Notes: a model not told the origin generated them from the sequence alone. Shown: positions 42,902-52,936, counted from the first letter of the stretch. The stretch: DNA of 64,000 nucleotides from Clostridioides sp. (GCA_031261505.1 JAISJN010000005.1:62001-126000); one strand, 5' to 3'. Translations and numbers: made by a program.

Positions 42902-43795
42902 TTGACCTTGAGATTTAATAAATACAAAAAGGGAACGCGAAAATTCAATGTTAAAGTGATAGCAGCAGGTTTGGCTGCTATCACTTTAATTGGAATTGTA
43001 GGTATATCCACAGTCAAGTATTCTGGAGCAGCTCTCCCTGTGTTCGGAGCTGTGACAAGTAGTGGTGCGACTGCTGGTAAGAATGTAAATGTAGCCTATA
43101 CAGCGGTTTCTGGTGGATTTGGAGATATATTTAAATTTAGACAAAATGCAGGGAAGGTTAAGAGTCTAGAAAAAGAAAACGAAAAGTTGAAGGGCGAGGT
43201 AGTTGCCTTAAATGCAAAACTAGATAAGGTGAGCTCGCTTGAAGAACTCAAAAAGTCGTTAAATTTTGTCAGTGAAGAGTACAAGGCAAAATCTATAGCG
43301 ACATCAGTGGTAGAGAAAAACGACGGAAACTGGTACAGCAGCATGGTACTGGGGGCTGGAAAAAAAGACGGAGTCAAAAAAAATGGTATAGTAGTGAATG
43401 GAAGAGGATTAGTCGGCCTAGTGTACGAGACATCGGGCAGATATAGCAAGGCTATATCGCTTCTCGACTCAAAGACGTCTATAAGTTTCAAGTTGTCAAA
43501 TAACGATAATTCAAAAGGTGTGATCACACATAATACCTATCTAAAGGGAAGAGAAGAGTACAACGACAAGGGTTACCTACAGGGATACATGTTCGACTCC
43601 TCTTACGATGTCGTTCAGGGTGATGTGATAGTTACCTCAGGGATGGGAATATTCCCAGAAGGCATACCAATTGGAGAAGTCAAAAAAGTAATTGATGATA
43701 AGAATGATTCTCTAAAGTATGTGGTTGTAAAACCATATGTCAATTTCAAGAATGTGGATGACGTCGTAGTTATTGAACCGAGAAACTTAAGGTAG
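42902..43795 (+). CDS. mreC: Rod-shape protein MreC
   Basis: About 297 aa. Short basic cytoplasmic tail, one transmembrane helix (VIAAGLAAITLIGIVGIST), coiled coil (VKSLEKENEKLKGEVVALNA) and an outer double-barrel domain with GIVVNGRGLVGLVYE and VVTSGMGIFPEGIPIG. It scaffolds PBP2 and RodA. The start is a TTG, with GAGGAT seven bases upstream of 42902; TTG 42896 and GTG 42899 are in frame just before. Confidence 0.95.
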   Translation: MTLRFNKYKKGTRKFNVKVIAAGLAAITLIGIVGISTVKYSGAALPVFGAVTSSGATAGKNVNVAYTAVSGGFGDIFKFRQNAGKVKSLEKENEKLKGEVVALNAKLDKVSSLEELKKSLNFVSEEYKAKSIATSVVEKNDGNWYSSMVLGAGKKDGVKKNGIVVNGRGLVGLVYETSGRYSKAISLLDSKTSISFKLSNNDNSKGVITHNTYLKGREEYNDKGYLQGYMFDSSYDVVQGDVIVTSGMGIFPEGIPIGEVKKVIDDKNDSLKYVVVKPYVNFKNVDDVVVIEPRNLR

Positions 43796-43806
43796 AGGAG
43801 GTAACT

Positions 43807-44295
43807 ATGAAGAAATTTCTACTTTGTGCAATTGGCGTAGTCTGCATACTCATACAGAATAGCATTTTAAATTATATTGATATATTCGGGTTTAGCATCA
43901 ATTTACTGCTCATTTACGTGGTTGTAATATCACTGTATTTGGACGAGTTAGAGGCTGGCGTAATTGCAGGAGCACTAGGGCTTATATCAGATGCAACAGT
44001 TGGAGGAGTATTTGGCATAAATGCGCTTATACTGTTCACAATTGGATACGTAATAGCCCTGAACAGGGAAAAGCTCTACAAGGACAGCAAGAGCACTATA
44101 GTGGTATTCATAATAATAGCGACCCTATTTGATTCGGTACTTAACATAGCTTCATCGAGTGTACTGTACCACCATTATGGGATTATAACGCTTGCCGTCA
44201 AGGGGCTGGCAGTGGCGCCGGTAGTAAATGCGGTTGTGGGTATAATACTCTACATTTTAACTAGAAAATGGGTGCGAAAACTTAAAGAAGATTAG
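43807..44295 (+). CDS. mreD: Rod-shape protein MreD
   Basis: 162 aa with five to six helices; IDIFGFSINLLLIYVVVISL and VIAGALGLISDATVGGVFGI are characteristic. Integral partner of MreC. Ribosome site AGGAGG at the end of mreC; 11 bases separate the genes. Confidence 0.93.
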   Translation: MKKFLLCAIGVVCILIQNSILNYIDIFGFSINLLLIYVVVISLYLDELEAGVIAGALGLISDATVGGVFGINALILFTIGYVIALNREKLYKDSKSTIVVFIIIATLFDSVLNIASSSVLYHHYGIITLAVKGLAVAPVVNAVVGIILYILTRKWVRKLKED

Positions 44296-44306
44296 TTGGT
44301 GATTTA

Positions 44307-47300
44307 ATGGAAGATAATAAACAGACTGATAGACTTGTTACGATTAGAAAGGTAATGATTATAGCTTTCATAGTCATATTTGCAAAGATTTTGTACATGA
44401 CAACTGTCAAGCACGCTCATTATGCCGAACTAGCTGAAAACAAGACCTATAAAAAACTGTCTATAGAAGCGCCTAGAGGTGAGATAAAGGACAGATACGG
44501 CAGGCTTATCGCTGGAAATAAAAATTTGTTTACAGTTCAAATTTCAAGCGATGATATCAATAAAAGCACTGCTGAGGAAGCTAACAAAACATCGTTAAAG
44601 CTCATGAATTTACTTATAAAAAACAAAGAAAAGTACGTCGACGATTTTCCTATATACATAGAAAATGGAAAGTACTACTACACCTTTGATAGAAATATAA
44701 GGGATTACAAAAAAGAAAACAAGATTCCACTTAAGTTAAATGCCAAGGATAGTTTTTACTACCTAGTCAACAGGTTGGTCGACGACGGAACTCTTACTAG
44801 GGCAGAAGCTAAGATGGAGCCTGCAAAGCTACAGAAAAAACTAAACGAAAGTGGATACTATCCTCCTATACTGGTTAGCAAATGGATGTTTGCAGATCAA
44901 AGGGATAAGGAAGACTGGCTTTTGAGGTATAAGATAAAGGATGAAATACCTACCGCAAAAGAGGCGTTTAGAGAGATAAGAAATAACGAGAACATAGCTA
45001 TTGGCAAGGACGTGAGCGATGAAGACGCTAGAAAAATACTACTAGTGAGGGATTTGGTGAAATCACAGGGGTATTCGCAGTACAACCCAGTTACAATAGC
45101 TAAGGATATAAAGGAAAAGACTATAGCTCAGATAGAAGAGAGCAAGGTCGACTTAGTTGGTGTATCAGTTGCAAATGAGCCAGTAAGGTACTACCCAGAT
45201 GCTAATCTAGCATCTCATATACTAGGATACGTCGGAAAAATACCTTCGACAAAGATGGACGAATACGTTGCAGACGGTTATTCTACAAGTGATATGATAG
45301 GTATCTCCGGTGTGGAGAAAAGCTACGAGAAGGAATTAAAGGGAAAAGACGGATATAAGATGGTACAAGTAGATACAATGGGTAGAATAAGCCAAGAACT
45401 TGAATCCAAAGAGCCTGAATCAGGCGATACAGTCTACCTAACGATAGACAAGAAACTTCAAAAAGTAGCTGAAGATTCACTTAAACAGGTAATAAAGGTA
45501 TCTAGTAAGGGAGGAACCTTCCCAAGTAAATTAGGAAACGTGTCGGTTGGAACTTACGCAGGAAATGCAAAATCAGGAGCACTTATAGCCGTAGATGTAA
45601 AAACCGGAGAGGTACTGGCATCAGCAAGTTACCCAGACTACGACCCAAATAAATTCTCAACTGGAATAACCTTAGAGGATTACAAGGCATTACAACCAGA
45701 AAACCAAAACGACCTGCTTGCAGCCAGTCCACTTTTAAACCTAGTGAGTCAGGGTGCATTCCAGCCAGGATCTACATTTAAGCTGATAACAGCCATGTCT
45801 GGTCTTGAAAATGGATTAAATCCAAACTACACAATACAGGACCCTGGTGTTATAAGGGCGGCAGGAGGACAGACCTTTGGTGACTACTCTTGGAACCACG
45901 GAGGTGGAAACCATGGAGCTACGAACCTATACAAGGCTATTCAAGAGTCTTGTAATATATATTTCGCAACTATAGCCACAGGAAAAAATTGGGTAGGAGG
46001 TGCAGATCCGGGAATAAAAATGGGTGCGGAGAAACTTTTAGCCACTGCAAAGTTATTTGGACTTGATAAACCAACTGGTCTAGGTAGACAGATAGAGGAG
46101 AGAATAGGAAGGGTACCTAATACTGAAGATAAGTTGAAGGCGACTCAATCACTCCTTAAAGACGATTTGATGAAGAAGATGGCAAACGACTTTACAGATG
46201 TGACAAAGAAGGGCAATCCAGAGGAGTTTGAGAAGAAAATAGACGAAATCGTGGGTTGGACAGCTGAGGAAAAGACACCTGGTAGAGTAGAGGCGATGAA
46301 GAGACTTAAGAAATTAAAGGTTAAAGATGATAGGATCGAACCTGATTCAGACCTTATAGTATACAGTTATCTGAACTTTGCTAAATGGGGACCTTTCGAC
46401 GTATTCAACCTAGCTATCGGCCAGGGTGAAAATGCATATACTCCAGCACAGATGGCAAGAGCTGTTGCAGCTATAGCAAACGGTGGAAAACTCCTAGACC
46501 TGACAGTTGTCGAAAAATCAGTTTCAAGCGATTACTCAAAGTCAAGTGAGGTAGACCTTCAATCGAGTACAATACCTTTTAAATATCCAGAAAATCTAAA
46601 AGAGATAATCAAGGGTATGAAGAGGGTTTCTACAGATGGATCGGCTAAGAGGGTATACAGCAAGTTCCCAGTGCCGGTTGCATCTAAGACTGGTACTGCA
46701 GAAAAGAGTGGTAAGATTCCTACAGACGACGAGTACGGATACTTGATAAAGCATATAGGTTCTTACGGAGTCAAACTTGCAGATGCCAAAAAGCTTTCAG
46801 CCAAGATGATGAAGGATAGAGAAAAAGAACTGTCAGAAGCGAGAAAAGCTGAGATAAAGAAAAAATTAAAAGAAAAAGACCTGGATGAAAAAGAAAAAGT
46901 ACAATTAGAAGAAGAACTCAAAGACGGTGTAAAAGTAAAACTAGAAAATACAGATAAGATAAATGCAGCCTATTTGAGAAGGGCGATGAAGGAGCTAAAT
47001 CCTAATTTGACAGATGAACAGATAGACAGATATAAATCTGAATACGCATCTTTCGCATGGAGTGTTTCATTTGCTCCAGCAGATAAACCTGAGATACTAG
47101 TTGTTTGCGTTATACCTCAAGGTGATTCGAGTGCTTACTCGCTGCTCGCACCTAGAGAGATAATTGGTTCATACCTTGGATTCATAAATGACGACTCAAA
47201 ACAAGATGATACCAAAAAGACAAGCGCAGCCAAAAAAGCACAGGAAGCTAAAGAAAATAAGGCGGAACAAACTTCTAATACTATGAAATTTTCGTCACAA

Positions 47301-47312
47301 ATTAATAGATAA
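44307..47312 (+). CDS. Penicillin-binding protein 2 (elongasome transpeptidase), long clostridial form
   Basis: 1001 aa, much longer than the roughly 630 aa of E. coli PBP2. One N-terminal helix, then a dimerisation domain (APRGEIKDRYGRLIAGNK). The transpeptidase domain has SxxK in FQPGSTFKLITAMSG (Ser near 490), SxN in QESCNIYF (near 548) and KTG in PVASKTGTAEKSGK (near 794). Large insertions lie between SxN and KTG (Lys/Glu-rich, about 600-680) and after KTG (about 815-895, KKKLKEKDLDEKEKVQLEEE). It cross-links lateral peptidoglycan with RodA. Translated 11 bases after mreD. Confidence 0.94.
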   Translation: MEDNKQTDRLVTIRKVMIIAFIVIFAKILYMTTVKHAHYAELAENKTYKKLSIEAPRGEIKDRYGRLIAGNKNLFTVQISSDDINKSTAEEANKTSLKLMNLLIKNKEKYVDDFPIYIENGKYYYTFDRNIRDYKKENKIPLKLNAKDSFYYLVNRLVDDGTLTRAEAKMEPAKLQKKLNESGYYPPILVSKWMFADQRDKEDWLLRYKIKDEIPTAKEAFREIRNNENIAIGKDVSDEDARKILLVRDLVKSQGYSQYNPVTIAKDIKEKTIAQIEESKVDLVGVSVANEPVRYYPDANLASHILGYVGKIPSTKMDEYVADGYSTSDMIGISGVEKSYEKELKGKDGYKMVQVDTMGRISQELESKEPESGDTVYLTIDKKLQKVAEDSLKQVIKVSSKGGTFPSKLGNVSVGTYAGNAKSGALIAVDVKTGEVLASASYPDYDPNKFSTGITLEDYKALQPENQNDLLAASPLLNLVSQGAFQPGSTFKLITAMSGLENGLNPNYTIQDPGVIRAAGGQTFGDYSWNHGGGNHGATNLYKAIQESCNIYFATIATGKNWVGGADPGIKMGAEKLLATAKLFGLDKPTGLGRQIEERIGRVPNTEDKLKATQSLLKDDLMKKMANDFTDVTKKGNPEEFEKKIDEIVGWTAEEKTPGRVEAMKRLKKLKVKDDRIEPDSDLIVYSYLNFAKWGPFDVFNLAIGQGENAYTPAQMARAVAAIANGGKLLDLTVVEKSVSSDYSKSSEVDLQSSTIPFKYPENLKEIIKGMKRVSTDGSAKRVYSKFPVPVASKTGTAEKSGKIPTDDEYGYLIKHIGSYGVKLADAKKLSAKMMKDREKELSEARKAEIKKKLKEKDLDEKEKVQLEEELKDGVKVKLENTDKINAAYLRRAMKELNPNLTDEQIDRYKSEYASFAWSVSFAPADKPEILVVCVIPQGDSSAYSLLAPREIIGSYLGFINDDSKQDDTKKTSAAKKAQEAKENKAEQTSNTMKFSSQINR

Positions 47313-47410
47313 TTTGTAACAAGGGGTTAATTTTAGATTTTAGTTAAATTATTGAAGGAATTTAAAGTTAATTTGCAGAATATAAAAAGTATATCATTGT
47401 GGAGGTTGTT

Positions 47411-48094
47411 ATGTCTTTGAAAGAAAATATAAGCCAAGATATAGTAGAGTTTAAGGGTAATAAAAAGGGCATAATCGTCAATATCAAGAAAAATTTGCCC
47501 TTTGAAGAGATCAAAGAGTTATTGGTTAACAAGTTGGAATCGTATGTAGGTTTTTTCAACGGGGCAAAGATATACGAGATAAACAGCGATTACCTTACCG
47601 ATATAGATTTATTACAATTGAAAGAAAGCATCACATCTAGATTTGATGTGGAGTTTATAGATGAAGAAGTTAGCAAAAATCTGTATAGCTTTAACACTAA
47701 ATATGTAAAGGGTCTGAGGTCTGGAGAATATATAGAACACGATGGAGATATAGTTGTCTTAAGTGGTATGAAGCCAGGTTGCGAAGTTATCTCAACTTTC
47801 AACGTAGTTGTAATGGGGGATGTGCAATCGGGTGCGAAGGTCGTAGCTGGTGGAAATGTAACCGTAATGGGCAGTATAATTGGATTTGTACATGCGGGTT
47901 CAAATGGAAACGAGTCGGCGTATGTCGTATCAAAAAATCTGAAACTTAAGGTACTTAAAATTGCAGAGTTGATAGCGGAGGCACCTGATGATGACGATGA
48001 GTACGAGAGCAGCGAATGCTCTTGTCCAGAAATCGCTCATGTAGTCGACGATAGAATAGTAATAGAAAGTTGTATAGCTTTGGCTGACAAATAA
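47411..48094 (+). CDS. minC: Septum site-determining protein MinC
   Basis: About 227 aa. N-terminal FtsZ-inhibiting domain, then a right-handed beta-helix C-terminal domain (VVLSGMKPGCEVISTFNVVV, MGDVQSGAKVVAGGNVTVMG) that binds MinD. ATG 47411 follows GTGGAGGTTGTT; the GTG at 47399 lies in the ribosome site. It blocks FtsZ rings near the poles. Ends 21 bases before the minD start. Confidence 0.95.
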   Translation: MSLKENISQDIVEFKGNKKGIIVNIKKNLPFEEIKELLVNKLESYVGFFNGAKIYEINSDYLTDIDLLQLKESITSRFDVEFIDEEVSKNLYSFNTKYVKGLRSGEYIEHDGDIVVLSGMKPGCEVISTFNVVVMGDVQSGAKVVAGGNVTVMGSIIGFVHAGSNGNESAYVVSKNLKLKVLKIAELIAEAPDDDDEYESSECSCPEIAHVVDDRIVIESCIALADK

Positions 48095-48115
48095 GTAAAA
48101 ATGGGGGGTATAAAA

Positions 48116-48910
48116 ATGAGCGAAGTTATAGTTATAACATCTGGCAAAGGCGGAGTTGGAAAGACAACCACTTCAGCGAACCTTGGGACTGCTCTAAGTT
48201 TAGAAAATAAAAAAACAGTGATAGTGGATGCCGATATCGGACTTAGAAATCTAGATGTCGTAATGGGCTTAGAAAATAGAATAGTTTACGATATAGTCGA
48301 CGTAGTTGAAGGAACTTGTAGATTAAAACAGGCTCTTATAAAGGATAAGAGATTTGACAATCTATTCCTACTTCCAGCAGCACAGACTAGGGATAAAAAT
48401 GCAATAAAATCAGAACAGATGGTGGAGTTATGTCAGGAGTTAAAGGAAAGCTTCGACTATGTAATAATGGACTGCCCAGCTGGTATAGAGCAAGGATTTA
48501 AAAACGCGATCGCAGGTTGCGACAGGGCTATAGTTGTTACCAACCCAGAAATATCAGCGGTTAGAGATGCAGATAGAATTATCGGCTTATTAGAGGCAAA
48601 TGAGATAAAAGATATAAAATTAGTAATAAATAGAATAAAACAAGACATGGTCAATCGTGGGGATATGATGGATAAACAGGATATAATAGAGATATTGGCT
48701 ATCGACCTTATAGGGCTAGTTCCAGATGACGAAAGTATCATCATCTCTACTAATAAGGGTGAACCAGCTATACTTGATTCAAAATCTCCAGCTGGACAGG
48801 CATATAAAAACATCGCTAAAAGAGTACTAGGAGAAGAGGTACCTTTCCAAGAGTTTGCTACTCAGGGTGGTTTCTTCAGCAAATTAAAGAGATTGGTGCT
48901 AGCGAAATAA
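48116..48910 (+). CDS. minD: Septum site-determining ATPase MinD
   Basis: 264 aa ParA/MinD ATPase. Deviant Walker A SGKGGVGKTTTSANLGTAL, switch VDADIGLRNLDVVMGLENRI and Walker B DYVIMDCPAGIEQGF. The C-terminus FFSKLKRLVLAK is the amphipathic membrane-targeting helix. ATG 48116 follows GGGGGGTATAAAA; the upstream ATG 48101 precedes that site. It works with MinC and MinE. Confidence 0.97.
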   Translation: MSEVIVITSGKGGVGKTTTSANLGTALSLENKKTVIVDADIGLRNLDVVMGLENRIVYDIVDVVEGTCRLKQALIKDKRFDNLFLLPAAQTRDKNAIKSEQMVELCQELKESFDYVIMDCPAGIEQGFKNAIAGCDRAIVVTNPEISAVRDADRIIGLLEANEIKDIKLVINRIKQDMVNRGDMMDKQDIIEILAIDLIGLVPDDESIIISTNKGEPAILDSKSPAGQAYKNIAKRVLGEEVPFQEFATQGGFFSKLKRLVLAK

Positions 48911-48951
48911 CAGAATACAGAATGTTATGAGCGGATAAAGGGGGTATGGCT

Positions 48952-49242
48952 ATGTTTGATTTATTCAAAGCTTTTTCAAACGATAGTAGGAAAAGTAAAT
49001 CTGTAGCGAAAGAAAGATTGAAATTGGTTTTAGTTCACGATAGAGTCGATTGTTCGCCTCAGTTGTTGGATTTGATAAAGAATGATATCTTGAAAGTTAT
49101 AGCTAACTACGCTGAGATAGAGGAATCTGGTCTTGAAATAAAAATGTCAAAATGCAGAGGTGAGAATGAGGAAGATACTCCAATATCTGCTTTAGTTGCG
49201 AACATTCCTCTAAAGAGCATAAAAGACAGAAGCAGACAGTAG
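48952..49242 (+). CDS. minE: Cell-division topological specificity factor MinE
   Basis: About 96 aa. N-terminal membrane and MinD-contact part (MFDLFKAFSND), then AKERLKLVLVHDRVDCSPQL, ending in the dimerising beta sheet. MinE with MinC and MinD indicates a pole-to-pole oscillating Min system rather than the DivIVA-type recruitment of Bacillus. ATG 48952 is seven bases from AAAGGGGG; ATG 48946 is too close. Confidence 0.95.
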   Translation: MFDLFKAFSNDSRKSKSVAKERLKLVLVHDRVDCSPQLLDLIKNDILKVIANYAEIEESGLEIKMSKCRGENEEDTPISALVANIPLKSIKDRSRQ

Positions 49243-49253
49243 AAAGGTGAAAA

Positions 49254-50378
49254 ATGTTTAAAATCAACTATAAACATACATTGAAATTGTTAAAGCAGCT
49301 AGACTGGAAGCTGATTGCTATAGTTTTGGTCATATTCATGTTTGGCTTGGTTGTATTGTCGAGTGCGACGCATGCAAATGCTACTGGAAACTATATAAAG
49401 ATATACAAACAGCTAGCTGCCTTGGTCTTAGGTGTAGGAATGTTGGTTCTGTTTCTCATCTTCGACTACAATTTTCTCGGGAAATATTATAAGGAATTAT
49501 ACGTCGTAAGTCTAATTCTCTTATTTGTAGTATTGATTCCGGGAGTAGGGACGGTCAGAGGAGGAGCTAGTTCGTGGATATCCTTTGGAAGCATAGACCT
49601 TCAAACTTCAGAGCTAGTTAAATTTACCTTCGTAATTAGCTATGCGAAGATAGTTGAGAGCAGGAAGGGAAAATTAAACACCGTAAAGGAAATAGGAGTT
49701 GTATTGTTGTACGCAGCTCCGTTTCTAGGGATGTTGATGGCACAACCAGATCTAGGTGGAGCGATTGTGTTTATGTGTATAATAGCAGCAATGCTTTTTA
49801 TAGCAGGATTAAATGCAAAACTGATAAAGCGCGGGCTAATATTAATCGTCGTATTAATGCCGCTCATGTACCTAATGATGGCTAGTCATCAGAAAGATAG
49901 AATAGAGGCGTTTTTGAATCCTGAGGACGTAAGCCTAAAGGGTAATTACCAGGTCATGCAGTCACTTATATCTATCGGATCCGGCGGTGTAGTAGGCAAG
50001 GGTATATATAACGGAAGTCAGAATCAGGAGAACTTCCTTCCAGTCCAGGACAGTGACTTTGTATTTGCAGTTATCGGCGAGGAAATGGGAGCCATTGGAA
50101 TGGGATTTGTGATACTTATGTTTGCCATGTTTATATTGAGGCTAATATACATCGCAAAGGAGGCTAAGGACTTCTACGGGACTCTGATAGTCATAGGAAT
50201 CATGGGTATGTTTGCATACCAGATTGTACAAAATATAGGTATGACGGTGGCTCTGATACCAGTAACTGGGGTAACTCTACCGTTTATAAGCGCAGGAGCA
50301 AGTTCGGTTATGACATCTCTAGCCGAAGTAGGGCTAGTGCTAAACGTATATATGAGAAGAAAGAAAATCAACTTTTAG
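49254..50378 (+). CDS. rodA: SEDS peptidoglycan glycosyltransferase RodA
   Basis: 374 aa, ten helices. SEDS motifs GGASSWISFGSIDLQTSELV, the catalytic region AQPDLGGAIVF, GIYNGSQNQENFLPVQDSDF, FAVIGEEMGAIG and LPFISAGASS. It polymerises lipid II in the elongasome with PBP2; FtsW is the paralogue, but the operon context favours RodA. Last gene of the shape/Min cluster. Confidence 0.94.
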   Translation: MFKINYKHTLKLLKQLDWKLIAIVLVIFMFGLVVLSSATHANATGNYIKIYKQLAALVLGVGMLVLFLIFDYNFLGKYYKELYVVSLILLFVVLIPGVGTVRGGASSWISFGSIDLQTSELVKFTFVISYAKIVESRKGKLNTVKEIGVVLLYAAPFLGMLMAQPDLGGAIVFMCIIAAMLFIAGLNAKLIKRGLILIVVLMPLMYLMMASHQKDRIEAFLNPEDVSLKGNYQVMQSLISIGSGGVVGKGIYNGSQNQENFLPVQDSDFVFAVIGEEMGAIGMGFVILMFAMFILRLIYIAKEAKDFYGTLIVIGIMGMFAYQIVQNIGMTVALIPVTGVTLPFISAGASSVMTSLAEVGLVLNVYMRRKKINF

Positions 50379-50429
50379 CGGCAATCCGGTGGATTTGACT
50401 TATTCATCGGTGCTGTGAAATATTAAATT

Positions 50430-50476
50430 AAAACGACCTATACGTAACTTAATTAAGTTATGTATCGGTCGTTTTT
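50430..50476. terminator. Terminator after rodA
   Basis: AAAACGACC.ATAC.TAACTT / AAGTTA.GTAT.GGTCGTTTTT around AATT, a stem of about 20 pairs. Convergent with the PIG-L gene. Confidence 0.9.
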
Positions 50477-50558
50477 CTGTGTAAACATTGTATGCCATCT
50501 ATCTAATGATATATATTGAGCGATATATGTTGCTACAGATATCATTAGATAAATATTT

Positions 50559-52553
50559 TTAATAATCTTCTCCAAAAACTTCGAATTCAGCTAGTCCAAC
50601 TTTTTGAGTTGTGTTAGAGGTTGATTCTATTACAAATCTCACAGAGTCTACGGCTTTTTTGTCGAATTTAATCTCTAGTCCCTTACCGTTGTTTGGAAGT
50701 TCGCCTACCTTGACTTCGCTTCCGTCGCTGAATACAAGTTTACCAGAAAGTATATGCTCGTATAAATTAGGTCTGTCGTATAATTTTACAGAGTTAATAA
50801 CCTTTTTCTCGTCCCATTTTAGTTCGATCCATTGATGGTCTTTTCCAGTGGAAGCCCATTCAGCGTGTTTAAATCGCTCTCTCTTAGGGATTGGTATATA
50901 AGGAGAATATCCATCTGCTATTCCATCTATGACCTTCGCTGCACTTTGGTCTTTAGACTTATCGTTATTCGTAACTTCACTTGACGCCGTAACTCTTGCA
51001 GAGTATGAAATAGAGCTGTAATCTCTGGTCCAGAATATTTCATCGAATTTTGAATAAGCACCTATATAATCGAAGTACTTACTGAAATAGCGTTTCAAAG
51101 TCTGATTTTTTAAGTTGTTGTCGCGGAGCAACTTAGTTAGTATAACAGGCCTTTTCATCTCGTCGGGAACTGTAATACTAGTTCTTTTATTCCATTCAAG
51201 TAAGGTTTTTTCAATATTCTTTGGTTTTGAAAAAGCTTCTATTTCACCGTTTTTCCTGCGTGGCCAGGTTTTATCGCCCTCGCTGGAATGTATCATAGTT
51301 TCGTAGACAGTAGGGTTGAAGACCTCCCTTTTTCTCAGGTATTTTGTGGTATTAGCATTTCTGTTTTTACCCATTTTTTGTTCAGTAGTTCTGTTTTTAG
51401 ATATTTTGTCTTTAAGCTTTTTGATATCTTCTTTTTGAATATCTATTATCACATCGTTTACAAACATTCCGAGATAGGCGTGGTCACCGTGGATATCAAA
51501 TCTAGATGTAGTGTATATCTCATCAGGATCTGTTTGTTTTAATGCTGTCCTCACATCGGTGAAGAAGTTATTTCTAGTGTATTTAGCCTGTCTTCCAAAT
51601 TTCAACTCGTGATATGACTGTGTAGTTCCGTTATATGTTTGGTTTTGTCCATTTCTAGATGTATATACTTCATCAGGGTTGCTTGCAAGATAAAACTTGT
51701 ACAGCATACTATCCTCAATTCTCCAGAGCCCACCGTCATCTGGATAATCTAAAAATAAAATATTATTTTTATTCAAACCTAATTTAGTTAGGGCGGTAAT
51801 ACTTTCCGTCATCCTTGTCTTACCCTCAGATATCCCGTTGGAGTCACCTAAGGTAGCTAGAAGTACATAAACCTCATCATGGTTGTCCAATGCCCTTTTT
51901 ATAATTCCACTTCCTAACAGCGCCTCGTCATCCGGATGAGCGGATACTATAAGAATGGTTTTTCTCTCATGGTTTATCGGATTTCCGGTGGCTTCTACAG
52001 AAGATAATCTAAGTTTAGTTTTAGCGACTAGTTTAAAATATCTAGCATTTATATGATTAGAGTTTTTTTCACCATCGCTCATCTTACATTCAAAGTAGTT
52101 ATTTCCATCGACAGAGTAGTATACAGAGAGGTTTTCTTTTGTATTACTTATAGGATTTTTTAGGAAATTTAAAGTCAAATTGTGAACATTATAGACAAGG
52201 CCTAAGTCAATTCTCACCTCATCGTTTTTCCTTGCATTCCAATATGTAAAAGGTTTACCGTCTGTAATATTTTCTATATTTTCTCCGACGCTATTGCTAA
52301 GCGGAAGTACTGGTTTCCCATATGCGATGTTATTCAGATTTATTTTTTCTTTTGAATGTTCTGGTTTTGTGTATTCATTTTTTGAAATCTTTTTAGATAC
52401 CTCATCGAACATTTTAAAAGTAGTTTGTCTTGAAACAGATATACTGTTAATCGCCCTTTTGAGTCGCGACTTGGTGACGGTTGTTTTAACTAATGCTAAT
52501 ACAAGCACAGCAGCTATGAGCAAAGCTGAAATTTTTTTTGTTTTTTGTGACAT
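50559..52553 (-). CDS. PIG-L family deacetylase flanked by discoidin-like domains
   Basis: About 664 aa. N-terminal anchor or signal helix (ISALLIAAVLVLALVKTTVT). The first discoidin-like beta domain covers about 75-200 (NITDGKPFTYWNARKNDEVR). The LmbE/PIG-L domain covers about 205-500, with zinc motif ILIVSAHPDDEALLGSGIIK, the TSRFDIHGDHAYLG block supplying the third ligand, and a basic KNRTTEQKMGKNRN insertion. A second discoidin-like domain follows at about 530-664 (AAKVIDGIADGYSPYI; HQWIELKWDEKK). The family removes N-acetyl groups from GlcNAc-like sugars. The outer location and carbohydrate-binding-like flanks suggest action on surface glycans. ATG 52553 follows GGGGGAAG. Confidence 0.82.
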   Translation of the reverse strand: MSQKTKKISALLIAAVLVLALVKTTVTKSRLKRAINSISVSRQTTFKMFDEVSKKISKNEYTKPEHSKEKINLNNIAYGKPVLPLSNSVGENIENITDGKPFTYWNARKNDEVRIDLGLVYNVHNLTLNFLKNPISNTKENLSVYYSVDGNNYFECKMSDGEKNSNHINARYFKLVAKTKLRLSSVEATGNPINHERKTILIVSAHPDDEALLGSGIIKRALDNHDEVYVLLATLGDSNGISEGKTRMTESITALTKLGLNKNNILFLDYPDDGGLWRIEDSMLYKFYLASNPDEVYTSRNGQNQTYNGTTQSYHELKFGRQAKYTRNNFFTDVRTALKQTDPDEIYTTSRFDIHGDHAYLGMFVNDVIIDIQKEDIKKLKDKISKNRTTEQKMGKNRNANTTKYLRKREVFNPTVYETMIHSSEGDKTWPRRKNGEIEAFSKPKNIEKTLLEWNKRTSITVPDEMKRPVILTKLLRDNNLKNQTLKRYFSKYFDYIGAYSKFDEIFWTRDYSSISYSARVTASSEVTNNDKSKDQSAAKVIDGIADGYSPYIPIPKRERFKHAEWASTGKDHQWIELKWDEKKVINSVKLYDRPNLYEHILSGKLVFSDGSEVKVGELPNNGKGLEIKFDKKAVDSVRFVIESTSNTTQKVGLAEFEVFGEDY

Positions 52554-52813
52554 ATCTTCCCCCATATATTAATATGATCGAAAAATCAAATTCTATTGTG
52601 ATAGGTGCCTTAAGATGTCATTGTTAGATTTCGATTGATTTATTCAAATAAATTTACGATTGAATATACATATCATACTTAAAATAATATAACAAAGACA
52701 GGTATCATACAATAGATTTAAGGATTATTACATAATTGTAATAATTTGTTGTTTTATAGAAGATAGTGAAAATATTTGAGTTCAACTTTTTTAATACTAA
52801 GGATTTAAAGCAC

Positions 52814-52873
52814 CTAAAATGAGAATTATGCCCGACACCAGTAGAGGTGGGGGACATCTTTCTCAATTTATTA
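52814..52873 (+). repeat. Dispersed two-hairpin repeat, copy 6 (hairpin 1 lost)
   Basis: AAAATGAGAATTATGCCC, hairpin 2 CACC-AGTAGA-GGTG with GGGGACATC, then TTTCTCAATTTATTA. It aligns with the 34.3-kb copy from its middle to its end. It lies about 65 bases downstream of the ytaF-like gene end and upstream of the PIG-L gene. The 52554-52813 interval before it is AT-rich and shows nothing else. Confidence 0.7.
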
Positions 52874-52936
52874 CTTTCGTTTGCCTATAAGGTCTAGTTG
52901 CTACAACGAATGCGAATCACAACCAATTCGAGTATT

